The notes under the pieces were generated by a model, which saw only the letters and a program-made list of their open reading frames with translations, was not told the origin of the DNA and ran no database searches. The translations under genes and the position numbers were made by a program. A stretch of 64,000 nt of DNA from RYN-230 sp963713815 (GTDB lineage: Bacteria > Actinomycetota > Actinomycetes > Streptosporangiales > Streptosporangiaceae). This document shows positions 52,141 to 60,184 of this stretch, piece by piece (the first letter of the stretch is position 1; the number at the start of each line of letters is the position of its first letter). The stretch covers positions 1-64,000 of the forward strand of contig CAVQNH010000021.1 in the NCBI GenBank assembly GCA_963713815.1, written 5' to 3'.

Positions 52141-53205
52141 TCAGCTGGTCAGCCAGGCGCGGAGGCGGGACTCCACCTCGGCGATCTGGGCCACCGGGAC
52201 GTGCTCGCCGCGCGAGTGCGCGACTTCCGGGTCGCCGGGGCCGTAGTTGACCGCCGGCATGCCGAGTTCCGAGAAGCGGGCCACGTCGGTCCAGCCGAAC
52301 TTGGCCCGGGGGGTCCCGCCCACCGTGGCCAGCAGCGTGGCGGCGGCCGGGTCGGTCAGGCCCGGCCGGGCCCCCGCGGCCCAGTCGGTGAACGTCACGT
52401 CCCAGCCGGCGAAGATCTCGCGCACGTAGTCCTGGGCCTGCTCGACCGTGCGGTCCGGGGCGAAGCGGTGGTTCACGGTGACCACGCACTCGTCCGGGAT
52501 GACGTTGCCCGCCACTCCCCCGCTGATATAGACGGCGTTGAGCCCTTCGTGGTACTTCAGCCCCTCGACCTCGGGCTCGCGGGCCACGTAATTCCGCAGC
52601 ACGTCCAGGACAGGCGCGGCCGCGTGAATAGCGTTAGTGCCATTCCAGGACCTCGCGCTGTGCGCGCGCTTGCCGGTGAGGCGGACCTCGGCCCGCATCG
52701 TGCCCTGGCAGCCGCCCTCGATTATCGCGTCGGTCGGCTCGAGCAGGACGGCCAGGTCGGCGTCGAGCAACTCGGGCGAATTGCGGGACAGCCGGAGCAG
52801 GCCGTTACGCTCGGCCTCGACCTCCTCGCCGTCGTAGAACACGTAGGTCACGTCCCGGTTCGGCTCCGGCAGGGACGCGGCCAGCCGCAGCTGGACCGCG
52901 ACGCCGGACTTCATGTCGCAGCTGCCGCAGCCGTACAGCAGGTCCCCGTCGAGGCGGGCCGGGAGGTTATCCGCGATCGGCACGGTGTCGATGTGCCCGG
53001 CCAGCACCACCCGCTCCGGCCGGCCCAGTGTGGTCCGCGCGACCATGGCGTTGCCGTCCCGGTACAGATCCAGGTACGGCAGGCGCCGCAGCGCAGCGTC
53101 GATGATGCCGGCCAGGCGCTCCTCGTCACCGCTGACGGAGGGTATATCTACCAGGGCCGCGGTCAGGGCGGCCGGATCCTGGGAAAGGTCAAGATCTAGG
53201 TCCAC
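52141..53205 (-). CDS. dapE: succinyl-diaminopimelate desuccinylase
   Basis: This 354-residue zinc peptidase of the M20 family hydrolyses N-succinyl-LL-diaminopimelate in lysine and peptidoglycan precursor synthesis. VVLAGHIDTVPIADNLPARL and GCGSCDMKSGVAVQL give the metal His and Asp. YVFYDGEEVEAERNGLL gives the catalytic Glu, and AVLLEPTDAIIEGGCQGTMR follows. The dimerisation lid holds AHSARSWNGTNAIH, and the last metal His is in EVAHSRGEHVP. It is divergent from the arginine deiminase gene. Confidence 0.92.
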   Translation of the reverse strand: MDLDLDLSQDPAALTAALVDIPSVSGDEERLAGIIDAALRRLPYLDLYRDGNAMVARTTLGRPERVVLAGHIDTVPIADNLPARLDGDLLYGCGSCDMKSGVAVQLRLAASLPEPNRDVTYVFYDGEEVEAERNGLLRLSRNSPELLDADLAVLLEPTDAIIEGGCQGTMRAEVRLTGKRAHSARSWNGTNAIHAAAPVLDVLRNYVAREPEVEGLKYHEGLNAVYISGGVAGNVIPDECVVTVNHRFAPDRTVEQAQDYVREIFAGWDVTFTDWAAGARPGLTDPAAATLLATVGGTPRAKFGWTDVARFSELGMPAVNYGPGDPEVAHSRGEHVPVAQIAEVESRLRAWLTS

Positions 53206-53266
53206 TCCCGGAGCCTAGCCGGACATGATGGCCACACCAGCACCACCCACCCCGAACGGAGAGCTC

Positions 53267-54484
53267 ATGTTCCACGTTGACTCGGAGGTCGGCCTGCTGC
53301 GCCAGGTCGTGCTGCACCGCCCCGAGCTGGAGCTCAAGCGGCTCACTCCGGACAATGCCAGCGAACTCCTGTTCGACGGCGTGCTGTGGGCCGAGCGCGC
53401 CCAGGCCGAGCACGACGAGTTCGCCGGGGCGCTGCTAGCCCGGGGAGTGGTCGTGAACTACTACGGGGACCTGCTGACCCAGACGCTCGAGATCTCCCAG
53501 GCCCGGGACTACATCATGGACCGGGTGTTCGACTCCCGGCTGAACGGGCCGCTGGCCTGCGCGGCGCTGCGGGCGGCAGTGGAAGGACTCCCGTCCCCGG
53601 TGCTGGCCCAGGCCCTGACCGGGGGGATCACCAAGCAGGAGATCCTGGAACTCACCCCGGAGCCGAAGAGCATCGCGTTCCACTCGCTGGACGCCAGCGG
53701 CTTCGTGCTCGCCCCGCTGCCCAACCTGCTGTACCAGCGCGACACCTCGTGCTGGATCTACGGCGGGGTCTCGGTGAACGCGATGGCCATGCCGGCCCGG
53801 ATGCGCGAGACCGTCAACGCCGAGGCCATCTACCGCTGGCACCCGATGTTCGCCCGGGACAGCTTCGAGGTCTGGTACCACGGCGCGGACGCGGCCCCGG
53901 CGACCATCGAAGGCGGCGACATCCTGGTCATCGGCAACGGTGCGGTGCTGGCCGGGATGAGCGAGCGGACCACCCCGCAGGCGGTCGAACTGATCGCACA
54001 CCGGCTGTTCTCGGCCGGGGCGGCCCGCTGCCTGGTCGCCATCGACATGCCGAAGGCCCGGGCGTTCATGCACCTGGACACCGTGATGACCATGTGTGAC
54101 TACGGCGTGTTCACCAAGTACATGAATCTGGGCATGCTGCCTTCGTACACGGTGGAGCCGGGGGCCAGCGCCCGCGAGCTCAAGGTCACCGACCATCCGC
54201 CGGAGGACATGCACAGCGCGATCGCGGCCGCGCTGGGCCTGCCCAGCATCAAGGTGCTGACCGCCAGCCAGGACGTGAACGCCGCGCAGCGGGAGCAGTG
54301 GGACGACGGCTGCAACGTGCTGGCCATCGAGCCCGGCGTGGTCGTGGCCTACGACCGTAACGTCACCACCAACACCTACCTGGAAGACCATGGGGTCGAG
54401 GTGGTGCCGGTGCCTGGCAGTGAGCTGGGCCGGGGCCGGGGCGGCCCGCGGTGCATGAGCTGCCCCATCGAGCGCGACGCCTGA
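53267..54484 (+). CDS. arcA: arginine deiminase
   Basis: ATG 53267, with GGAGAG just upstream, gives 405 residues. The enzyme converts arginine to citrulline and ammonia. The guanidino-modifying motifs are present: LVVLHRPELELKRLTP-like start (QVVLHRPELELKRL), NLLYQRDTSCWIYGGVSVN, FMHLDTVMTMCD (catalytic His) and the C-terminal nucleophile Cys in GRGGPRCMSCPIERD. The usual partners arcB and arcC are not adjacent, so it is probably used for arginine breakdown or acid tolerance on its own. Confidence 0.92.
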   Translation: MFHVDSEVGLLRQVVLHRPELELKRLTPDNASELLFDGVLWAERAQAEHDEFAGALLARGVVVNYYGDLLTQTLEISQARDYIMDRVFDSRLNGPLACAALRAAVEGLPSPVLAQALTGGITKQEILELTPEPKSIAFHSLDASGFVLAPLPNLLYQRDTSCWIYGGVSVNAMAMPARMRETVNAEAIYRWHPMFARDSFEVWYHGADAAPATIEGGDILVIGNGAVLAGMSERTTPQAVELIAHRLFSAGAARCLVAIDMPKARAFMHLDTVMTMCDYGVFTKYMNLGMLPSYTVEPGASARELKVTDHPPEDMHSAIAAALGLPSIKVLTASQDVNAAQREQWDDGCNVLAIEPGVVVAYDRNVTTNTYLEDHGVEVVPVPGSELGRGRGGPRCMSCPIERDA

Positions 54485-54499
54485 CCTGAGGGACAAGCC

Positions 54500-55552
54500 G
54501 TGTCTTCCTTGTCGATGCCTGAGCTGAGCCAGGATTCGGCATCGACCGTCATCATTGCCTGCGTCCTGGCGGGCGCCATCGCGTTCATCGTCGGCCTGGC
54601 GGTCACGGCATTAATCAGGCGGCTCGCCGCGCGCCGCAACCTTGACGTCCAGCGGCGGCCCCTATGGCGGGCGCCGCTCACCGTGCTGTTCGTCGTGCTG
54701 GCCGTCCGCGGAGTCCTGCTGGCCGCGGAAGGACCCCAGCGCGAATGGCCCGGCCGCGCCGCGTACATCCTCGGCCTCGTGGCGATCGCCGTCGTCGGAT
54801 GGCTCCTCACGGTGATCGCGGTCGCCGGTGAACGGGCGATGCTGGCCCGCTATCCCGAAGCCGGACTCGAGAACCGCCGCTCCCGCCACGTCCGGACGAA
54901 GATCATCCTTGTCACGCGCGTGGTCCAGGCCCTGATCGCGGCGATCACCGCGGGCGCGATCCTGTGGACCATCCCGCCGTTGCGCGACCTGGGCGCTGGC
55001 ATCCTCACATCGGCTGGCGTGATCGGGGTGATCGGCGGCCTGGCCGCGCAGTCAACCCTGGGAAACCTGTTCGCGGGCCTCCAGATCGCCTTCACCGACG
55101 CGATCCGGATCGATGACATCGTCGTCGTCCAGGGGCTGACGGGCCGCATCGAGGAGATAACCCTCACCTACGTCTCAGTGCGCGTGCAGGACAACACGAC
55201 CCTGATCCTGCCCTGCACCTACTTCACGACCACGCCGTTCCAGAACTGGACGCACAAGGGTGCCCACATCAGCGCCGTGGTGGAAATCGGGATTGACAAT
55301 CACGCGCCCCTGGATAACCTGCTCGGTCCGTTGCGCGAGGAACTCAGCCGGACACTCGAGCGCTCCCCGCACTCCGACCGGGGCCCTGGCGATATCTTCG
55401 TCGAAGACGCGACCGGCGAGGCGGTCAAGCTGATCGCCGTCGCGACCGCCGTCGATGGTGACGCGATCACGCCGCTGCGCCGGGAAGTGCGCGAGCGCCT
55501 CCTGGCCTTCCTCCAGCAGAACTATCCCGCTGCGCTGCCGGGCGGCCAGTAG
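54500..55552 (+). CDS. MscS-family mechanosensitive ion channel
   Basis: This 350-residue membrane protein has four or five helices, then the MscS core. The pore helix region is LGAGILTSAGVIGVIGGLAA with QSTLGNLFAGLQIAFTDAIR, and the beta domain DDIVVVQGLTGRIEEITLTY and NTTLILPCTYFTT follows. It would open on membrane tension during osmotic downshock. It starts 15 bases after arcA and may be cotranscribed. Confidence 0.9.
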   Translation: MSSLSMPELSQDSASTVIIACVLAGAIAFIVGLAVTALIRRLAARRNLDVQRRPLWRAPLTVLFVVLAVRGVLLAAEGPQREWPGRAAYILGLVAIAVVGWLLTVIAVAGERAMLARYPEAGLENRRSRHVRTKIILVTRVVQALIAAITAGAILWTIPPLRDLGAGILTSAGVIGVIGGLAAQSTLGNLFAGLQIAFTDAIRIDDIVVVQGLTGRIEEITLTYVSVRVQDNTTLILPCTYFTTTPFQNWTHKGAHISAVVEIGIDNHAPLDNLLGPLREELSRTLERSPHSDRGPGDIFVEDATGEAVKLIAVATAVDGDAITPLRREVRERLLAFLQQNYPAALPGGQ

Positions 55553-55684
55553 GAAGCCCCAGGCGCCCGGTCGCGCCGGCGCGGCGTGGCCCTAGGCGGT
55601 GAGATCGCCGCCCGCCCGCCTCCGTCGGCGGGTGGCAGGCAATCGGGATCAGCTGCGGGAATGAATGCCGTTCGCCTGCTGCAG

Positions 55685-55703
55685 TCGGGACCATAGTCCC
55701 CAG
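55685..55703 (+). promoter_or_regulatory. DosR-box-like palindrome upstream of the DosR-like regulator
   Basis: TCGGGACCATAGTCCCCAG contains GGGAC-4-GTCCC and agrees closely with the mycobacterial DosR consensus TTCGGGACTTTAGTCCCGAA. It lies about 104 bases before the regulator's ATG, suggesting autoregulation. A second symmetrical element, TACCG-AC-CGGTA at 55737-55748, lies nearer the gene. Confidence 0.6.
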
Positions 55704-55806
55704 ACCCTGAGCCCCGGTGCGGCTAAGGTCAGTTGATACCGACCGGTAGTTAACGGCAGCGCGCCTGGCCCCAGCCAGGTAGCAGCAGATAGGAAGACGC
55801 AGCCAG

Positions 55807-56484
55807 ATGGACGCAGCGGCGGGCCAGCAGCGGATCGGCGTGTTCCTACTTGATGATCATGAGATCGTCCGCCGGGGAGTGAAAGATCTCCTGGAGGCCG
55901 AGCCCGACATCGTCGTGATCGGTGAGGCGGGCACCGCCGAATCCGCCCTGGCCCGGATCCCGGCCCTGAAGCCGGATGTGGCCGTGCTCGACGTCCGCCT
56001 GCCGGACGGTGATGGCGTCAGTGTCTGCCGCGACATCCGGTCGAAGATGCCGGAGGTGGCCTGCCTGATGCTCACCTCCTTCGGCGATGACGAGGCGCTG
56101 TTCGACGCGATCATGGCCGGTGCGGCCGGATACGTCCTCAAGCAGATCCACGGCACCGACCTGGTCGGCGCGGTGCGGGCCCTCGCGGCGGGCGAGTCCA
56201 TCCTGGACCCGGAAGCAGCCAGCCGGGTGATGAAGCGGATGCGGGACCAGGCCACGCGTTCCGATCCGCTGACCGGGCTCACCACCCAGGAGCGGCGGAT
56301 CCTGGAACTGATCGGCGAGGGACTGACCAACCGGCAGATCGGCGAGCGCATGTTCCTCGCCGAGAAAACGGTCAAGAACTACATCTCGGCACTGTTCGCC
56401 AAGCTGGGCATGGAACGCAGAACACAGGCCGCCGCCTTCGCTGTCCGGATCTTTGACGGGCAGGAAAAAGTGGCCCGGGACTAG
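55807..56484 (+). CDS. DosR/DevR-like NarL-family response regulator
   Basis: This 225-residue regulator has receiver motifs IGVFLLDDHEIVRRGVKDLL and VAVLDVRLPDGDG (Asp62), and the LuxR-type output LTTQERRILELIGEGLTNRQ, IGERMFLAEKTVKNYISALF. KTVKNYIS and LAKLGMERRTQAA closely resemble mycobacterial DosR, the dormancy regulator. The likely partner kinase is the DevS-like gene at the right edge, convergent and 6.8 kb away. Its stop codon lies inside a 28-bp direct repeat. Confidence 0.9.
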   Translation: MDAAAGQQRIGVFLLDDHEIVRRGVKDLLEAEPDIVVIGEAGTAESALARIPALKPDVAVLDVRLPDGDGVSVCRDIRSKMPEVACLMLTSFGDDEALFDAIMAGAAGYVLKQIHGTDLVGAVRALAAGESILDPEAASRVMKRMRDQATRSDPLTGLTTQERRILELIGEGLTNRQIGERMFLAEKTVKNYISALFAKLGMERRTQAAAFAVRIFDGQEKVARD

Positions 56485-56502
56485 CGTCCCGGCTCCTCCG
56501 CG
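56475..56502. repeat. 28-bp direct repeat, left copy
   Basis: Matches 63288-63315 at 27 of 28 positions (C at 56481 against T at 63294), same orientation. It includes CCGGGAC-TAGC-GTCCCGG, a DosR-box-like palindrome and possible hairpin, and holds the regulator's TAG. Read on the minus strand it also encodes AEEPGR and a stop, the same ending as the kinase. Confidence 0.9.
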
Positions 56503-56530
56503 CGGCCGCGCAGGGCTATTTGACGGCGAC

Positions 56531-56578
56531 CTGTATCAGCCGGCCCCTGCGCTGCTCTGTATCAGTAACTGGTACTGA
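56531..56578 (+). promoter_or_regulatory. repeats upstream of the four-repeat protein gene
   Basis: CTGTATCAG occurs at 56531-56539 and 56557-56565. TCAGTA-ACTGG-TACTGA (56562-56578) is an inverted repeat overlapping the second copy. The block ends 67 bases before the gene start and is a plausible operator. Confidence 0.45.
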
Positions 56579-56645
56579 GTTGGCGTGCGAGATCGTCCAG
56601 ATCCGGCCGTAGGGCCGTGCACGCCACGGGGAGAGGAGTTCAGTA

Positions 56646-57326
56646 ATGGCGAATCAGATCTGGCAGTTCCGGGCGTTTCCGGCCCCGGACGGGGAGGCGT
56701 CGGCCGTCAAGTTCCTGAATGAGCCCCTTCGGCAGGGGCGCGGCGAGGCCAGCGGGACGCTGCGCAATAACGGGACGGCCGGCCTGCTCTGGCTGGAGCC
56801 TGGCAGCCTCGGCGAGGGTACCGAGCAGACCTGGCAGTCCGCGGAGTTCCCGGCCCCGAACGGGGAGGCGGCCGCCGTCAACTTCCTGAACGAGCCCCTT
56901 CGGCAGGGGCGCGGCGAGGCCAGCGTGACGCTGCGCAATAACGGCACGGCGGGGCTGCTCTGGCTGGAGCCCGGCAGCCTCGGCAACAGCACCGCACAGA
57001 CCTGGCAGTTCGCAGAGTTCCCGGCCCCGAACGGGGAGGCGGCCGCGGTCAAGTTCCTGAACGAGCCCGCCCGGCAGGGGCCCGGCGAGGCCACCGTGAC
57101 TCCCCGCGACAACGGCAGCGTGGGGCTGCTGTGGCTGGAGCCCGGCAGCCTCGGCAACAGCGCCGCACCGGCCTGGCAGTACAAGGACTTCCCCAGCCCG
57201 GACGGCGAGCAGGCCGCCCTGGCGTTCGTGAACGCTTCTCCCCGGCAGGGGGCCGGAGAGGTCAGCGGGTTCGTGCGCAACGACGGCTCTGCCGTGATCT
57301 TCTACCTCGAGCCCGGATCCGGCTGA
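56646..57326 (+). CDS. four-repeat protein of unknown function
   Basis: I do not recognise this 226-residue protein. It consists almost entirely of four repeats: residues 4-60, 61-117, 118-174 and 175-226. Three are exactly 57 residues. The conserved core is WQ, EFPAPNGEAAAV, FLNE, RQGRGEA, NNGTAGLLWLEPGSLG. The first two copies are nearly identical at DNA level, so duplication was recent. There is no signal peptide or membrane helix. GAGAGGAG precedes ATG 56646. Regular Trp, Gly and Pro spacing suggests a beta-rich solenoid or propeller-like fold. It sits inside the 28-bp repeat boundaries, next to a DosR-like regulator. Confidence 0.8.
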   Translation: MANQIWQFRAFPAPDGEASAVKFLNEPLRQGRGEASGTLRNNGTAGLLWLEPGSLGEGTEQTWQSAEFPAPNGEAAAVNFLNEPLRQGRGEASVTLRNNGTAGLLWLEPGSLGNSTAQTWQFAEFPAPNGEAAAVKFLNEPARQGPGEATVTPRDNGSVGLLWLEPGSLGNSAAPAWQYKDFPSPDGEQAALAFVNASPRQGAGEVSGFVRNDGSAVIFYLEPGSG

Positions 57327-57335
57327 TCCGCTAGC

Positions 57336-57375
57336 TCCGCCCGCCCCGGCTGGGGGGTCAGCCGGGGCGGGCGGA
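57336..57375 (+). terminator. hairpin terminator after the four-repeat gene
   Basis: Seventeen-base perfect arms (57336-57352 and 57359-57375) with a six-base loop, 9 bases after the stop. Confidence 0.85.
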
Positions 57376-57699
57376 ATCCACCGCGCTGCGAGGACCGCCC
57401 ATCCAGGGCGAACGCTGAGTGATGCCATCTTGAGCGGCTATCGCCGACCGGGAGCACCCGGATCGCCGAATATTCGCTCATTCCGGTAGCGCATTTGCGA
57501 CGACCTGAGCGTCGCAGAACGACCAGTTCTGGATTGACCGTTTCCGGCCCCCTGCCGACGGCGGCCGTCCCCGGTCAGTGTCAGAGCGTGCGTTCCGGGG
57601 AGTTGTTTGCCGCCTGCGCAAGGGTCAGTCCGCTCGCCCGGGTGGCCCGGTTGGCTGCAGAGACTTACGGTGGACTTCTACGGGCCAAAGGGGGGGCCT
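57376..57699. other. intergenic region upstream of the solute-binding lipoprotein
   Basis: These 324 bases show no convincing gene. The only gene signal is the G-rich ribosome-binding sequence AAAGGGGGGG just before ATG 57700. I see no promoter I would defend. Confidence 0.5.
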
Positions 57700-59536
57700 A
57701 TGTGCAGACGCACAGGGTGCCACTTGGCCATGGCCGGCTGGGCAGCGCTTGCGCTTGTCGTAACCGCATGTACTGGTGGCTCGACGACTCCGTCGGGCCT
57801 GGGCGCGTCAGGCTCGGGCTTCACCGGCGGCCAGCAGGGGCTTAACCGAGGTACCGGAGTGCCCAAGCGCGGCGGGACGCTCAACATGCTCGGGACGTCC
57901 GATCTCGACTTCATGGACTACAACATCAGCTACGACACGGTCGGCGACCTGGGCGAGCGGATGTGGGTGCGAGGGCTGTACGCCTACCCGGCTATTCCCG
58001 TCCGGGTCACCATCCCGGCGCCTGACCTCGCCGCTGGGCCGCCACGGGTGTCGAACGGCGGCACGACTTACACGATCACGATCCGCTCTGGCGCGCGGTG
58101 GGACACCTCGCCGTTCAGCCCAGTGACTGCCGCGGACGCAGTCCTTGGCCTGAAGCGATCCTGCAACCCGGCCGAACCATTCGGCGGCCTGCCTGACTTC
58201 ATCAGCCTGATCAAGGGCATGACGACGTTCTGCGCCGGGTTCGCGAAGGTCGCGAAGACCGTCCCGGCGCTCAAGAACTACATCGACACCCACAGCATCT
58301 CCGGCGTCACCGCGTCGGGCCAGGCCATCACTTTTACGCTGACCCATCCGGCTTCTTACTTTGCCGACATTCTGGCGCTGTCGCCGTTCAACCCGGCACC
58401 GCCGCAAAGCCTGAACTGGGTCCCGGGCAGCGCGGCGGCGCAGCAGCACACCTTCGCCGACGGCCCGTACAAGGTGCAGAACTACGTGCCAGCCAGGCAG
58501 ATCGTGTTCGCCCGGAACCCGGCCTGGAACGCTTCCACGGACCCGATCCGCAAGGCCTATGTCGATCAGGTCAATATCAGCGAAACCGGCAACCAGACCA
58601 TCAACCAGCAGATCCTGCAGACCAACTCGGCAGCGGGCTCGATGGAGTGGGACAGCGGGCCGCCTGTCGCTGCGGTTCCCGGGCTGGTCGCCCAGATGCG
58701 GCACGGCAGCACGGACTTCAGCCTGGCAGGCCTACGCATCGAGACCGTTCATCGTCTTCAACATCGACTCGCCCAATAACGACGGGGCGCTGGGCAAGGC
58801 CGCGGTCCGTCAGGCGATCAGCTATGCGATCGACCGGGCGCACCTGATCCTGGACATCGGCGGCCCGGTCATCAGCCCGCCGCTGACTCACATCCTGCCT
58901 GCCGGAATCAATGGAGCCCAGGATGTGCCCGCGAGTTATGACGCTTACCCGCACAACGTGGCCAGGGCCAAATCGATGCTGGCCGCGGCAGGCTACAAGA
59001 ACGGGCTGACGCTGAGACTCCTGTACTGGTCGTCATTGCCATACCCGGCGGAGATGTTCCAGACCCTTCAGTCCGACCTCGGCCAGGCCGGTATCAAGGT
59101 CACCGGCCTGGGTGTGCCTGGCGCGGACTTCTTCACCAAGTACGTGGAGGTGCCTAGCGTGGCCAAGCGCGGCGTGTGGGACCTCGCGCTGACCTCATGG
59201 AGCCCTGACTGGTTCGGCGACGCGGCGACGTCGTTCTTCAAGCCGCTGTTCTCCGGCCCTGCCGCTTACCCGCCGTATGGCAGCAACCTCGGGTTCTACG
59301 ACGACCCGGCCGTGACCAGGCTGATCGCCAAGGCCGCCGAGGAGGGTGACACCTCGACGGCAGCGAGCATGTGGGCGTCCATCGACCAGGACGTCATGAA
59401 GGACGCGCCGGTCTACCCGATCAGCCAGCCCTACCTGCCGCTCTATCACGCCAGCTACGTGCACAATGCCGTGTATGTACCGGCCCTCGGCCAGTTCGAC
59501 CCGACCAACGTGTGGCTGACAACGCCGACTGGATAG
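57700..59536 (+). CDS. ABC transporter solute-binding lipoprotein (family 5), frameshifted
   Basis: ATG 57700 gives a lipoprotein signal (AGWAALALVVTACTGGSTT; lipobox VTAC). A family 5 (peptide/nickel) binding protein follows: RGGTLNMLGTSDLDFMDYNI, ITIRSGARWDTSPFSPVTAA, NPAEPFGGLPDF and TFADGPYKVQNYVPARQIVF. At about 58726-58732 one base must be skipped to continue YASRPFIVFNIDSPNNDGAL, then VRQAISYAIDRAHLI to the end near WLTTPTG. The span is 3n+1. No permease or ATPase genes are adjacent, so it is an orphan binding protein. Confidence 0.82.
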
Positions 59537-59599
59537 GGCGCCGCACGCTCGCTCGGCAAGCCGTCCGCTCCTGAGCGCTATCGCGTGCCTGGTGCCGTG

Positions 59600-59651
59600 C
59601 TGCACGGCCGCGGGGCCCGGGTGCTTGCTGCCGGGTCCGGCGGCCGTGCAG
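59600..59651. terminator. long hairpin between convergent genes
   Basis: CTGCACGGCCGC (59600-59611) pairs with its exact complement at 59640-59651, and inner GGGCCCGGG/CCGGGTCC segments can pair further. It lies between the solute-binding lipoprotein stop and the end of the convergent small membrane protein gene. Confidence 0.7.
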
Positions 59652-59673
59652 CTATCCGGCGGTCTGGCCGGTG

Positions 59674-60048
59674 TCAGGGGTGGGAGGGCTGCACGGGGGT
59701 GGCGTGCCGGGCGACCCGGACAGCCAGCAGGGTGAGCGCGGAAGCCAGCAGGGCACTGCCGACCGCGATCAGCACGATCTGCCAGCCCGCCATGCCGCCG
59801 ACCGCGACGGGATGGATAACCACTGACGGCGCGGCGCCAGAGTTTTCGCCAGGTGGGGGGACATTGATGGCCTGGGCGGCGGGCACACCCACCAGGAACG
59901 CCATCGCGGTTGCCATCAGGCCGATGACGCACCAGCGGATGCGCATGAGGCTGGGGTGGGCTGTCGTGCCAGTGCCGCTGCGGCGGGCCTGCCGGTGCAT
60001 CTCGGCGATCCGGGCCTGCATCAGGCCGTGCGCGATGTTCGGGTTCAT
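59674..60048 (-). CDS. small two-helix membrane protein
   Basis: I do not recognise this 124-residue protein. A His/Arg-rich cytoplasmic leader (HGLMQARIAEMHRQARRSGT) is followed by one helix (CVIGLMATAMAFLVGVPAAQ). An external loop precedes the second helix (WQIVLIAVGSALLASALTLLA) and a short basic tail. It is downstream of the large LuxR-ATPase gene on the same strand, but 136 bases separate them. Confidence 0.65.
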   Translation of the reverse strand: MNPNIAHGLMQARIAEMHRQARRSGTGTTAHPSLMRIRWCVIGLMATAMAFLVGVPAAQAINVPPPGENSGAAPSVVIHPVAVGGMAGWQIVLIAVGSALLASALTLLAVRVARHATPVQPSHP

Positions 60049-60184
60049 TGCCGTCTCCTCGGTGGCGTTCCGGTGCTGTATGCCGAGGATGCGGCTGAGG
60101 CAGCAGGGCGCGGATCTGTCAACCGTGCCGGGTTACGGCCGGCAGCTATTTAGATTCCGGCGCACAGTGTTTACGCGTATGGGT

